A DNA stretch of 64,000 nucleotides from contig SKCR01049645.1 in assembly GCA_019454045.1 (NCBI GenBank), positions 1 through 64,000 of the forward strand. The letters run 5' to 3'. The notes under the pieces were generated by a model. The model searched no databases. It saw only the letters and a program-made list of their open reading frames with translations, and was not told the origin of the DNA. The translations under genes were made by a program, and so were the position numbers. Origin of the DNA: Zanthoxylum bungeanum (taxonomy: Eukaryota; Streptophyta; Magnoliopsida; Sapindales; Rutaceae). Positions 23,043 through 35,272 of the stretch are shown here, piece after piece. Position 1 is the first letter of the stretch. Each line of letters starts with the position of its first letter.

Positions 23043-24214
23043 TGATAAGTGAAAGTGTACTTTGAACATCGCTAATTCGGCTTAATTATCATGTATTTAA
23101 TCTTAATTAGAGTTTATTTTGTGTTTTGTTATTAAAAGCGATGAAATATGAAGTTTGGAGCAATTACGCATGTTTTGGGACCTTACAGACGTATCAGAAA
23201 CACGCAGGAAGAGCTGAAACGAAGAAAGCACAAAACCAGAACATTTGCCACGCGTCACGATGCGCCCCTAGTTTCGCAATGCATACAAAATCCAGTAGGT
23301 TTGGCGCCGCAGTGCCACTTGCCAGCGCCGCGACGCCTCGGAAGACACCGAAAACCTAATTTAGACATGTTTGATGCACATAATGACTCCAAAACTTCCC
23401 TATAGAAACCCAACTTCTCCCAAACTCTAAAGAGAGGAGAACAATAGAAGAGAAACAAACATCAAAGAGCCACAAACACAATTTCGAGAGAGAAGGACGA
23501 AGAACTTCAAGCCGACGTGACGTCTCTCCAATCTATCCAGACTATATCTCTCTTCTGCATGGAGAACTAATCTCATAGGCAAAGCTAGGGATGTACTCTT
23601 GTATTTAAGTTTTTATATTCATGTTGTTGATTCATTAATACAATTGATGTTTATTATTCTTTATTATCTTTCGATTTATGAATCCAGAAACTGTGTTTAT
23701 TCAACTTGCATATATATTCAGTCATGCTTTTTCTATGTGTGATTGGGGAACCCAATTGTGACTGGTAAAGTTTTTTTATGAGTTAGTCTTATGCTGCAGT
23801 ATTACCTAAGGGTATATTGCCGACGTTACATAGGTCGTAACGATAACTTTGTGTGCTGTTAATATAGAGAAAGTAAATCATCGATTACCTTAGAATTTAA
23901 TAGGTGTAGAATTGAATATCTTCCGATTGTTGGTTTGGGATGTGAAACCTTCAATTGTGTAAGAAAAAGGAATCAATAACTGAGTATAAATAGTTGATAC
24001 AAGAGGAATTCCTGACGCTTTTCTGTTTATCTCTACTGATATTCTTTAATATATTTTCCATAGTTTTTATCTTATATTATCAATTCAATATTTCTTTACA
24101 TTAAGTTACTACTAACGTTTTGTTTAAGTAAATCAGTTCTTTGTAACCATCTCTCTGAGGAATCGACACCCCAATTATAATGCGATAACCGCAAGTACCT
24201 TTTAGGCGTAATCA
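23043..24214 (+). mobile_element. 5' LTR of the Athila-like element
   Basis: A 1172-bp LTR, TGATAAGTGAAAG..GGCGTAATCA, homologous to 30299-33327 minus its insertion. A CpG-richer stretch lies at 23240-23345. The TATA seen in the 3' LTR (CTATATAAAC, 30655) is here CTATAGAAAC. Confidence 0.88.
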
Positions 24215-24219
24215 AAATT

Positions 24220-24239
24220 TGGCGCCGTTGTCGAGGAGA
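24220..24239 (+). other. Primer-binding site, tRNA-Asp type
   Basis: TGGCGCCGTTGTCGAGGA lies 5 nt after the LTR. The Athila consensus, complementary to tRNA-Asp, is TGGCGCCGTTGCCGGGGA, so two positions differ here, both C/T or G/A transitions. Confidence 0.85.
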
Positions 24240-24440
24240 CGGTTTACAATCTGAAGGAGCAGGTTTTCTTGAACAACAAAAAAAAAAGGGTAACTTCCTC
24301 CCTTATTTATTTTTTATTTTGGTTATTTATTTATTTAATCTATTTATTTTATTTCAATTCTAGTTTTTGTTTAGATTTAGATTTTTTTAGTTTATTTTTT
24401 TTATTTAGTTTATTTCTTGTATTATTTGTGTTTAAATTGC

Positions 24441-25480
24441 ATGCCTAGACGTATGAATAGGTTTGGTAGATTTGTTAGGATTGAAGAGGAAAACTTAGAC
24501 TCAGAAAGTCTGTTTGATAATCTTTTTGCCACACCATCTACGTCTAGCACACACAATATGAGTGAATACAAGAGACAACCTATGCGGTCTCTTGAGGAAT
24601 ACCTCCACCCCACTCGCACAGGTACACCATCTTGCATCATAATTCCTCCTAATGCACCACATATAGATTTTAAACCTGGAATGATACAGTATCTCCCAAC
24701 CTTTCATGGTTTGGAGAACGAGAACCCTTATGTGCACATTAGAGAATTTGAAGAGGTGGAAGCAACTTTCCATGACCGGTTTGGGACTACAGACACAATT
24801 AGACTTAAGTTCTTCCCATTTGCCCTTAAGGATAGAGCTAAAAATTGGTTGAATTCTTTACGACCTCGATCAATAGGATCATGAGATGAGATGACACATG
24901 CATTATTTAATAAATACTTCCCACACCATAAGACGAATGTCTTGAAAAGACAAATCTCTATATTCTCCCAGAAAGATAGTGAAACTCTTTATCAGACTTG
25001 GGAGAGGTTTAAGGAGATGTTAGCGAGTTGTCTTCACCATGGATACGAGAGTTGGCGCTTAGTGAGCTATTTTTATGACGGTCTAACCCATAGAGAGCGC
25101 CAATTCGTTGAGACAATATACAATGGTGAGTTCATCCGAAAGGACATTGATGATGCATTAAAGTATTTAAATGACCTAGCCGAGAAATCTCATACCTAGA
25201 CTGGACCTAGTGCCATGGATAGCACTGATAGGACACACCCCACTCATTCTAATAGAGGCATATACCACTTTAGGGAAGATGATAGTTTTAAGACACAACT
25301 TGAGCTATTAACTAGACAGATATGAGCCTTACTAGCCAAAGATAGCAAGACTATGCATGCAATAGTCCACTTAGAACCTCAAGAGGTATGTTTTGTGTGC
25401 AAGGGGACTGATCATCTGGCACAAGAGTGTCCTGTTTATGGTGAGATACAGGGAACATATGAGGAATAATGCAATGCATT
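24441..25480 (+). pseudogene. gag: Decayed Athila-type gag
   Basis: The start is ATG at 24441 (MPRRMNRFG), not the upstream ATG at 24417. The capsid region is clear, with FKPGMIQYLPTFHGLENENP, LKDRAKNWLNSLRPRSIGS, KRQISIFSQKDSETLYQTWE and FYDGLTHRERQFVE. A CCHC knuckle C-x2-C-x4-H-x4-C lies at 25389-25430. From start to knuckle one frame is kept, but it is cut by stops at 24882 (TGA where Trp is expected after GS), 25197 (TAG) and 25323 (TGA). The gag is thus dead by nonsense rather than by frameshift. The family is known for large gags (600 aa or more), and the following 26000 region may be its C-terminal part. Confidence 0.88.
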
Positions 25481-26220
25481 AGGGATATACAAGAAGCCAT
25501 ATGCACCTTATTCAGACTATTATAATCCTAGTTGGCGGAACCATCCTAATTTTAGTTGGAAGTAGGAGTCTCATCAGTCGAGCCAGACACCACCACCTAA
25601 AGGTTACAATGCCCCCAAAACCACACACCTACCATCCATAGGAATTCTTTAGAGGATACTATGCAAGCATTTGTGGAGGCCTAGAACAAAACCAATCAAA
25701 AGTTTGAGTCACTGATAGCCCAAATGGCCGAGGAGAATAAGGAGATTAAGAGTCAAGTCTCCAAATTGACTAATATCCTAAGTGTGAAAGAATCAGGAAA
25801 ATTCCCATCTTAGGCTCAACCAAATCCACAAGGACAACACATGACACATGCTGATCATGAGGTATCCAATGTAAGAAGTGTTAATGAAATAACCACTAGG
25901 AAATGTAAGAAGGTAGGCTTGTAGGACACTTCCAACACTGCAGGAGCCAGTAAGGATAGTAATGAAAATAACCCCAAACAGATCAAGAGACGTATTTCCC
26001 AGTTAGAGTACCCTTTCCTCAGGCACTTAGGCCCATAGCGAGAGCTACAAACCCAAATGGTGAGACCTTAGAACATCTTAAGCAAGTAAAGATTAACCTT
26101 CCGATGTTACATGTGATAAAACAAGTTCCCACTTATGTGAAGGTTTTAAAAGATCTATGCACCATAAAGAGAAAACACCATGTGAAAAAGACTGCATTCT
26201 TGACAGAGTAGGCTAGTGCA
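25481..26220 (+). pseudogene. Decayed region between gag knuckle and protease
   Basis: Low-complexity, charged, coiled-coil-like readings remain (for example around 25690-25790), with several TAG codons in place of expected CAG, at 25683, 25813 and 26209. The frame is lost somewhere here, because the knuckle and the protease lie in different frames. Confidence 0.6.
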
Positions 26221-26229
26221 GTAATTGAA

Positions 26230-26690
26230 CAGAGGACTCCACCAAAATATAAATATCCAGGGTGTCCTACCATTACTTGTCACATTGGCACTCATGAGTT
26301 CGATCAAGCTTTATTAGATTTAGGTCCTAGTGTTAATCTTATGCATATTTATATACAGTTACGGCTTGGTGAGATTAAACCTACATCTATAGTCTTACAG
26401 TTAGCTGACCGATCTATCAGAGTACCGCGGGGAGTAGTTGAGGATGTTTAGTTCAAATCTATAAATTCTATTACCCCATTGATTTCCTGATCTTAGATAC
26501 TCAGTCCGCGGTTAACACTGAGTCAAAATTCCACTATTCTTAGGTAGACCTTTTCTTGCTACGGCTCATGCCCTTATTAATTGCAGGAATGGTCTCATGA
26601 AGCTATCATTTGGGAATATGACACTGGAAATAAATATTTTTCATGTTGAAAACAACCATAAGGTGATGATGAGTGCCAATATATATACAT
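26230..26690 (+). pseudogene. Decayed retropepsin-like protease
   Basis: The readable pieces are a CHIGTHEFDQALLDLG block at 26278-26328, where D-L-G is the Athila-type catalytic site and the usual following Ala is Pro; VLQLADRSIRVPRGVVEDV at 26393-26449; and LGRPFLATAHALINC at 26540-26584, in another frame. A TAG follows the second block. The order (catalytic Asp, flap region, then ILGRPFL) is that of plant Ty3 aspartic proteases. Frameshift and nonsense make it non-functional. Confidence 0.85.
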
Positions 26691-27064
26691 GCTAGACACA
26701 GTCTTACCAGAAACAGCTTCTTCACAACATGAATCTCACCCCCCCGAATCGAAATTGACCCCAAAAAACCGTAAAAGGAGGAAAAAGAGAGTTAGTGCTC
26801 ATTTGAAGATGATCTCTGGGAAGTTAAAAAGAGATTGAACAAACTTTTACATATGTGCAGCCTACAATCTCAACCACCAGACCCTGAGGGATTAATAGAT
26901 AAACTGCAACAGCTAGGCAAAACTTCTTTCTCATGCCTTCATCAGTTTACTACATCGAAGCCACCATGACAACATTAATTGGTTACGTCTGGCTGAAGAC
27001 GTTAAATTTAGCGCTAACAGGGAGGCAACCCTTGCATCTGCGTTTATTTATTTTATTCATTTTG
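26691..27064 (+). other. Athila-like post-protease and end-of-coding region
   Basis: It keeps short readings (EDDLWEVKKRLNK-like around 26800) and then ACGTTAAATTTAGCGCTAACAGGGAGGCAACCC, which in Athila elements lies after pol. The RT, RNase H and integrase part has been skipped. Confidence 0.7.
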
Positions 27065-27973
27065 TTTATTGACCGGCGTAATCACAAGCGTATAACGCAA
27101 ACGCACGTATCGTTCAAGTAGTATAAAAAGTATCGATCCCACGAGGACTTAATACCTAAGCTATTAATTTATGAAGCCAAATTTTTACAAGTATCTAATG
27201 GATTGATTGTTTGATTGGATGATGACTTTAAATTAAAACAAGTAACTAAAATAGCGTGAAAGTAAATTAAGAAAAATTCAATATTAAGAAACTATCCAGG
27301 GTTGTGAATCCTTCCAATATCTTTTAAAGATGAAGTGGTTATTTCACGTTTGTGCAATATATTGGTTTACTAACCTCGAACATGAAAATATGCAAAAGCC
27401 TATTTCGATGGTCAGATACAAATACCCATTGTAACCCAATTAATCATATTCCTATGTCAACCAAGTTACTTGAATTCATTAAGATTAAGTTCCAATTATG
27501 GCTACCCCCGCCCGACAGGTATAATCCTATCCTGTAAGGAAATCTATTAAAGGGTTATCTATCATCAAGGAAGATCGTGGGCTATTGAGTCTAGGGTCTT
27601 AAACCTAAAATCCATTTTTCCAAGTTCATTTTAAGTTTACCAAATCAATCTTATTAATGGCCAGTTAACAAGAAGCATTAAGACTAAGGCTCAATAAACA
27701 AACATTTATATTACCTAAACCGTAAAATAACCCCTTATAAACCGGTGATATTGGAATTCATCACAACCCCAGATAACTGGTTTAGTTACAACACATATCT
27801 AAGGCTAGTAAAAGCTTAAATAAAATAAAAGACATAAAGTAAAAGCTGGAAATTAAAAATGTAAATAAAACAATAAAGAAAATGCTGGGGGTTAGTGGAT
27901 CCACTTTTAATATTTCAAACTTAGAAATCTCCCTTATTGTCAATGTTTACCGATTAATTAATTATATTTAACC

Positions 27974-28145
27974 AGACCATAAAGGCAATAAATTCATTTT
28001 TCTCAATTAAATCCAACCGACCATATAAGCGGTAATAAGGTTATTACCTAAACCGACCATATAGGCGGAAACTACGTCTGAAATGTAAAACCGACCATAT
28101 AGGCGGTAAATAAGGTTGTCACCTAAACCGAAAATATAGGCGGTA
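27974..28145 (-). repeat. Repeated ACCGCCTATATGGTCGG motif in the F4 LTR
   Basis: On the plus strand the motif reads CCGACCATATAGGCGG. It occurs exact or near-exact at about 28017, 28053, 28092 and 28127, with a weaker one at 27974. The F4 copy at 49098 has the same motif at about 49974, 50020 and 50047. Conservation in two diverged copies argues against chance. Confidence 0.75.
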
Positions 28146-28446
28146 ACTAATTAATCCAAATTTTAATTAAAATAAGGGAGATTAATCTAATTCATTATAT
28201 TAAAAGTCTCACATTTTCATCCCAGCATAATGAGATTACCTGCCCATGCTGTAAATGAAAACACACAAAATTTTATTAATTAAATAAAACGAAAATACAA
28301 TAAAATTTAAATAAATATACAAGACACTTTCCTTTAGGTTTTCATGGAAAAATTCCTCTAAAGAAAGCATGAAAAATTTACAAAGTTTAGCTTGGTATTT
28401 GTAGGAAAATCTAAAGGCTTCCACCAATTTCTCCACAAATTGCTCC

Positions 28447-28529
28447 ACCAAACATGACACCAAACATGGCACCAAATATGGCATCAAACATGGCACCAAA
28501 CATGGCACCAAATCCTCCACCAAACATGC
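28447..28529 (-). repeat. 12-bp minisatellite in F4 LTR copy 1
   Basis: About seven imperfect units of ACCAAACATGGC. They give an apparent repeated reading (..CLVPCLVP..) in the minus-strand ORF at 28236-28631. The array is not seen in the other F4 copy, so it expanded in this copy and the ORF is incidental. Confidence 0.75.
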
Positions 28530-29018
28530 AAGAAGTTTGATAATTTTTATTTTATAATTTTTATTTATTTTGAAAATGACTTTAATAATTACACATAACA
28601 CACTTCCGAATGTTTTATCAATTTCCGTCATGGAATCTTAAGAATTCTAAATTATTATGAATTTGAAAGTTGTAGATCTTTGAGTTTTCTTTAATCTGCA
28701 ACTTTAATCACCTCAATCCGATATCGGAGTAAAACGTTATGGCCAAAATACGACAATTGCACAAAGTTAAAATTTATGAAACTGTACTTCGTTAGAACGC
28801 CCTTTCAAGTTTCCAATCTCCAAAATCAAAATATCAAGTTCAGTTTTTGCCTTTATTTGACCCATATTTCGTCCTAAATGATTCCATTAAGTCCCAATTT
28901 TATTTTATCTGTAAAATAAACTAAAACACATCAAAACATTCATCAAACCCGAGAAACTAAACAAAATACTAGGTAAAAAGGGCGGTACATATTTATATAT
29001 TTTCCGCTCATCATTTAT

Positions 29019-30298
29019 TTTATTTTATTTACTGTAATTTTATTTTATTATGTGCTAATTGCATGTTTATTGTTTGCATAAGTATTTATTCAGGTGTTCA
29101 GTGCAACTTACACAGTCACACAACCCAAATCTTACCAGTAGGAACCTGATCAACTCCGCGCCTGGAAGTGTTGTTCCTTAATCATTTTTCTATATATTTT
29201 TCTTATATTGAGGACAATGCAAGTTTTAAGTATGGGGGTGTATGCATACGGATGATAATACCTGTTATAAAAAAAATTAAATTATTATTTTTGTTTGTTT
29301 TAAGTCCCTTAATAGTAAAACATAAGTCCAATGATGATATTGTCTGCCTTAGGATAAAAACTTAGAAATGATAAGTTCTTGATGTACTTATATCTAATAC
29401 ATTGAGTAATTGATCTATATTAGACTCGTAAGCACTTAATTATGGTTTTTAGCAGTGACAACCTAAGTAGTTGGCAAAATGACTAGTTGAAGAAATTACA
29501 TGTCGATGAATGACTGTTAGCTTAGATGTCTATCCTTATTTGCTAGTGTTATGATGTGTGGTATGGTTAAGAATAAAAAAAGAAAGTCTCTAAAGAAAGA
29601 AATTAAACCACCTATAACCGATAAGCTTGAAGCTACTAATGGGCGAGTGTTAGGACCACTATGAGGAGAAATGATACCTTAAAGGGTATGTGTGTTAAAA
29701 AAAAGAAAAAAGAAAAAGAGAAAAATTCAAAAAAAAGAAAAGAAATAAAGAGACAAGAAATAAAAAATTATACCATGCTGAGCACAGAAAGACAATTACA
29801 GAGTACATTCGAGATATCTAGGTTGGTTTAACCCATCGGATCCCAATTTTTAAACGAAATCATTGAGTTGGCTTACCTAGGAATCAAGTTGTGAATGAAC
29901 CTTTACACACACACACACTGTAAGTCTGGCTTAGATGAGTTATTCAAGGACTTGGATTTGAGTTACGTTGAGTACTTTGAAAGTTCTATGATTTCATTGC
30001 TAGACATTCTTTGAGGATAATAATGTGTGTAACTATTGGAACTGTTTCATATTGTTATTTTCATTTTGCATAAATGTATGTGTTTTGAATGACATTTGTA
30101 GGTGTCGTCGCTATAAGGTCTCAAGAGACTATAACTCGTCCACTAGGGCTGCCTAGGGGTTTAAAGGCTTGTTGCATATGCTAAATGCAATCGTGATCCC
30201 TACGAAAGTGGCTTAGATAGTTTTTATTTATTTATTTAGTTCTTATTTTATTTTGTGCTTGAATTGCTAAGGATTAACAATAACTTGGTTGGGGGTTG
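29019..30298 (+). mobile_element. 3' untranslated part of the Athila-like interior
   Basis: It includes TTGAGGACAATGCAAGTTTTAAGTATGGGGGTG near 29208 (the TTTAAG-TTTGGGGG motif common in Athila-like 3' regions), an A/G-rich run at about 29697-29770, and the polypurine tract TTGGTTGGGGGTTG at 30285-30298 right before the 3' LTR. No env-like reading is visible. Confidence 0.75.
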
Positions 30299-33200
30299 TG
30301 ATAAGTGCATGAAAGTATACTCTGAACATCGCTAACTCAGCTTAATTATCATGTATTTAATCATAATTAGAGTTTTTTTTTTGTTATTAGGAGAAATGGA
30401 ATATGAAGTTTGGAGCAATTATGCATGTTTTGGGACCTTACAGACGCATCAGAAGCACGCGGGAAGAGCTGAAATGAAGAAAGCACAAAACCATAACATT
30501 TGCCAACGTCGTGATGCACCCTTCATTGGCATTACGACTCGCCCCCAGTTTCACAATGCATACAAAATCCAGCAGGTTTGGCGCCGCGGTGCCCCGGAAG
30601 ACACCCGAAATCTAATTTAGACATGTTTAATACGTATAATGACTCCGGAACTTCCCTATATAAACCCGACATTGTTGGTTTCTATTAAGGTCCAGGATCG
30701 ATTATAAGCATGAAATAATGTGCGAATAACAATCGAGAGGTTTGCGGAATACTTACATCGATCGGTTGACGACGCGAAAGCAACAAAACTTCAAAAATGC
30801 TCACTGGTTTAGGCGTGAACTGCAGTGCAGATTTGAGCTTACTGGTTTCGGTTCTTGCCTCCAATTTGTTGAGCTCCAAGCTTCGTCAAACGATTCCCGG
30901 CTCATGGGTGAACTTCCCTATCACCTTCACATGTCTCGTAAGTGTGCTAGCACTTGATGATTTTTCCGCAAAACCACACTCTTGCTCCCCTAACTCACGG
31001 TTTCTTGACAGAAACCAGAAAGTTTTTTTGGCCCCTTTGGGCGTGAACATGAGAGAGTAGAGAGGAAGAGAGAATGTGTGATGTGTTACCAAATTTGTGT
31101 ATTAAATACACTCATTTGAATTTCACATGCATTTTATGTGAATTTGGCTTTTAAAGTCAAACCATTAAAGCCTAACCACTCACATCATTCAATCACTCAA
31201 TCACATCAATCAAAGCTTGTCAAGTCACATCACTCAAAGTGATAAAGTGATTTGACGCTTGATGCGACTAGCGATTTGACGCTTGATTTGACGTGCCGCA
31301 CTCGAATTCGAAATGCGAATGCGCTAGCAAATAATCTCGGGCTCGGGTTCGCTAATTCCAAATTAACGAATTTTCCGTTACGTCGTAATTAAATGATTAC
31401 GCCTAGCGAAGTCACTATTCACGTCGCTAACGAATTAATTCTAAATTAATTCGGACTATCCGAACTCGTAAGTACCTCGTCGGACTATCCGAACTCGTAA
31501 GTACCTCGTACTACGTTTATACCGAATTACAAGACAAGGTTGGCCTCTAGCAAAGCGCCATGCCTCCCCAATTCTCCGGAAACATCCTTACAGGAATAAA
31601 GATCTATATCAAGCGTAGTATACCATAGTATTGTGTATTTCTGTCCAGTATCGGATGATCACGTGCTAGGCCTGGGGCTGGAAATGTGTCTGCCCCATAC
31701 GAAGCACATATCGGATCTCTGGCGACTAGTCTCTATAATCGGATAAACATGACCTTGTCATTTTATCCCGATAGCTGCAGCATTTAAGAGAACCAGTCCC
31801 GTATCCTACGTGACCATCATCTCCATATGACTGGAGTGACACTTCGTCTTGACAGCACACCCAACACACTACGATTTTCGATATACCTAGAATTGGTGTA
31901 CACAGAACCTGTTAAAGCCCTGGACGACCTCAACCAAAGTATATAGATTGTCGTATGCATTAGCGGTGCAAGTCTCAGGTTAAGACCAAATATACCTACC
32001 CTGATTTCAGACTTCCATAGACACATAGTCATACTACCAATGGAATTCCGAGGGGTCTATCCAGAGCGAAGCTGTTTCCGTACCATCGGTAAAACATAAC
32101 CTCCTATTACACTTGCATGAGTATCATATACCCAAATATATGAGAACTATACCGTTGTGCCCTCACAATGCGCACAAGTGTAATACTAGTCTTTTACGTA
32201 TTTATCGATGTCCAATCTCGATAATACTCTGACTAGGGATATTTAATGATTCTGCCTTCATGGATTGATACTGTCTCATATCATTCTCAATCCAGGCACT
32301 AATCATAGGGACCTCTCATCATTTATACATCTAGGTGATCTAATCACAAATGATAAGAGTGCAATCTCATTTTTCACATAGTTAATTTGTACAACAACAC
32401 CATGATCTGTACAAATAGTGACGCTATGGGTCATAATTGTCCAACAGACATTGCCCAAACCCTAAAGGGAGGAGAAAAACATAAGAGAAACACACATCAA
32501 AGAGCCACAAACACAATTTCGAGAGAGAATGATGAAGAACTTCAAGCCGACATGACGTCTCTCCGATCTATCCAGGCTATATCTCTCTTCTACATGGAGA
32601 ACTAATCTCCTAGGTAAAGCTAAAGATGAACTCCTGTATTTAAGTTTTTAAATTCATGTTGTTGATTCATAAGTACTTATTTATTGTTTAATACAATTGA
32701 TGTTTATTATTATTTATTATCTTTCGATTTATGAATCCAGAAACTGTGTTTATTCAACTGGCATATACATTCAGTCATGCTTTTTCTATGTGTGATTGGG
32801 GAACCCAGTTATGACTGGTAAAGTTTTTTATGAGTTGGTCTTCTGCTGCAGTATTGCCCGAGGGTATATTATCGACGGTAGATAGGTTGTAACGATAACT
32901 TTGTGTGCTGTTAACATAGAGAAAGTAAATCATCGATTACCTTAGAATTTAACTTTGTGTGCCGTTAACATAGAGAAAGTAAATCATCGATTACCTTAGA
33001 ATTTAATAGGTGTCGAGTTGAATATCTTCCGATTGTTGGTTTGGGATGTGAAACCTTCAATTGTATAATAAAAAGGAATCAATAACTGAATATAGGGAGT
33101 TGATACAAGAGGAATTCCTGACGCTTTGCTGTTTATCTATGATAGTCTTCGATATATTTTCCATAGTTTTTATCTTATATTATCAATTCAATCTTTCTTT

Positions 33201-33327
33201 TCATTAGGTTGTTGCTAACATTTTGTTTAAGTAAATCAGTTCTTTGTAACTATCTCTCTGAGGAATCGACACCCCAACTATACTGTGATAACCGTAAGTA
33301 ATCGCAAGTACTTTTTGGACGTAATCA
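30299..33327 (+). mobile_element. 3' LTR of the Athila-like element, split by a solo LTR
   Basis: The pieces are 30299-30672 and 32447-33327. It is homologous to the 5' LTR and clearly diverged from it. TATA box CTATATAAAC is at 30655. A stretch of about 54 bp (CTTTGTGTGC..TTAGAATTTAA) is present twice in tandem at 32899-33005 but once in the 5' LTR. Confidence 0.87.
30668..32451 (-). mobile_element. Solo LTR of copia family Z, with GACAT target-site duplication
   Basis: The LTR is 30673-32446 (1774 bp), starting TGTTGGACAATTATGACC on the minus strand and ending AACCAACA. GACAT flanks it at 30668-30672 and 32447-32451. It resembles the Z LTR at 62331 more than the pair at 38097/46175 (shared ACAGATCATGGTGTTGTTG). 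A 31-bp tandem duplication, CGGACTATCCGAACTCGTAA.., lies near 31455-31515. Confidence 0.9.
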
Positions 33328-34923
33328 CTGCCCATGTGCCCAGATTTACAGTTGTACAGTCCTTGGACTTCAATCTATAACTCGTGTTCTAAGAATCCAA
33401 ATCATGATCTGTAAACGCCGACATAAAATAGACACATAAATGAGTATTCTATTAACATTTCGCCTCAAATGCAACCCTGATTAAGCACACCAAATTTTCA
33501 AAGTCAGTGTTAGTGCACTGAAAGTTTTTGGAAAGAGGGCGGAATATGGAATTTTTCGAAGTAGCTTGTGAGATCCTCGAATGAGCGTAGTAAAAATTAT
33601 TAAACCACCCTAAATTATTAGTAACATAGAGATGATGAGTTATCATGAATAGCGAATATATTTTGTTAAGTAAGGATATAATTCATAACCTTGGTACTAA
33701 CGAATTTTACTAATTCTAGATTATCACTAGGAGATGCGGTTCCGCCACCATCGTAAGGCGTCACCAGCAAGTTCCGAATCAGTGAGTGGACCTTTCTTTT
33801 CAAATTTATATTTACTTGTTTGTTGTTGAAACGAGACTTAATTTTATGCACATAGGGTGTTAGCCAAGTTTATTTCACTTACATTATGAATGAAAATATT
33901 CTGGAAAGTTTCGACTGTAAAAGAAAGATTTTATTGATTTTTGGAGGCATTGGGGGAAAACCCCACCTCCGATGTGACTTATGGAATTGACAATCTTTGG
34001 AATTGACGGATTCAGAACATGTTCACATGTAGAGCAAGACTAGGGGACGTCGATATATAACTCATCTAGATCCTTGATTTCAGGGCTAGGGGGACGCCAA
34101 GACATAACGCTCATAGACCCTAAATTCAGGGACATGATGGTGGCATGTATTGGGAGACAGCGATACATAACGCCATAATGGCATGGATTTGCACACCTGG
34201 CTCTAGTTCAATGGGTTAAAGGATGACGATACGTAACGCCCCATTGCGTCAGGTTTTTTCCACAGATTTTTCAGATATATGATTTACATATACAACAGTT
34301 TTATAAAAGAGTTTTGAAAGAGCAGTTTTATGATAGACTTTCAGCAGAATGTTTTTATGAAAGAGTTTTACAGAAAAAGATTGGTTTTCAGATACAAAAG
34401 GGATTTCGGAAAAGATCAGTTTTCTCGAGATGGTTTCGAATTCATAAAAATGGATTTTTCATTAAGTATTTTTGTTTTCGTTTTTAACTGTCCACTAACT
34501 AGGTCTTTCAAATGATCTAACCCTCCACCCCAGTGTTTTTATTTTGCAGGTTTACCTGGAGGACGAGCTTGAGAGAATGGATACTGATGACAATCACTAG
34601 GGTGTTTGTGTCCACCATGTCAAGTACATAGGTTCAGCATAGTCAGTGTCAAAATAAAGTTGCATGTCAGACAGTAGTATTGTATAAGTCATTGTATGTG
34701 CTAAAAGAGTCCATGAATAGAGTTGTAAATATAAGTATTATTGAGTTCACAGTTATAAATATTAATATCCATTCTATGTTGTTGAGTTGGGCAATGGTCC
34801 TTATGCATGGGTTTGTAATTTGAGATGGGATTAGTGGTGTTGATCATAGTCAGAAAGTCAAGGCTTAGGGGGATAAATCGGTCTATTCCCTGCTGGTAGT
34901 ATCTCCGAATGAGGGATGTTACA

Positions 34924-35202
34924 TTTTCGGTCACCCCACTAATTTTGTAACATCAAAATTCTTTTGATAAATATCATCATAATGACATTTAAAATATTAC
35001 TAAATAAAAAAGTGTAACTACTATTTTTGTAATAATGAAATTTAAAATCGTTTATTTCCAAAAGTGATATATTAAATAATATAATATTTACAACCCTTTT
35101 TAAAATAATAAATGATTATCTCATAATCATTTATTTAAATAAAACCTTATATTAAATTTAACATAAAGTCTCATGTGTGACAAATATATTATTAATCACA
35201 TT

Positions 35203-35272
<70 letters not shown>

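Larger units (their letters stand above)
27065..29018 (-). mobile_element. Solo LTR of family F4, with TTTAT target-site duplication
   Basis: The LTR itself is 27070-29013 (1944 bp), flanked by TTTAT at 27065-27069 and 29014-29018. On the minus strand it starts TGATGAGCGGAAAATATA and ends CGCCGGTCA. A second copy on the plus strand is at 49098-50917. The start resembles LTRs of Athila/Calypso-like gypsy elements, but no coding part is available to confirm this. It has no interior, so it results from LTR-LTR recombination. Confidence 0.9.
23043..33327 (+). mobile_element. Athila-like gag-protease element lacking pol, nested in the X LTR
   Basis: Two LTRs start with TGATAAGTG and end with GTAATCA. 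They flank an interior with an Asp-type primer-binding site, a decayed gag, a decayed protease and an Athila-type 3' end. Between the protease and the conserved ACGTTAAATTTAGCGCTAACAGGGAGGCAACCC region (26997-27030) there is no room for reverse transcriptase, RNase H or integrase. The copy was therefore a non-autonomous deletion derivative. Two solo LTRs are inserted in it (27070-29013 and 30673-32446). Confidence 0.88.
21851..34923 (+). mobile_element. 3' LTR of chromovirus-like element X (copy 1), split by a nested element
   Basis: The LTR is in two pieces, 21851-23042 and 33328-34923, about 2.8 kb when joined. It starts TATAACACCCCG and ends GGGATGTTACA. The second copy (48201-55545) matches over both pieces, for example the block of TAACGCC motifs with GGGGACG at 34040-34240 against 51570-51770. 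The Athila-like element at 23043-33327 interrupts it, with CTGTC on the left and CTGCC on the right (4 of 5). Confidence 0.8.

Noticed and set aside
23126..23458. Overlapping ORFs in the Athila-like 5' LTR
   Set aside because: They lie in a CpG-richer LTR stretch, overlap on both strands, and are not kept in the 3' LTR.
28236..28631. 131-aa minus-strand ORF with repeated CLVP residues
   Set aside because: It lies in a solo LTR and its length depends on the private 12-bp minisatellite. The other F4 copy has no such frame.
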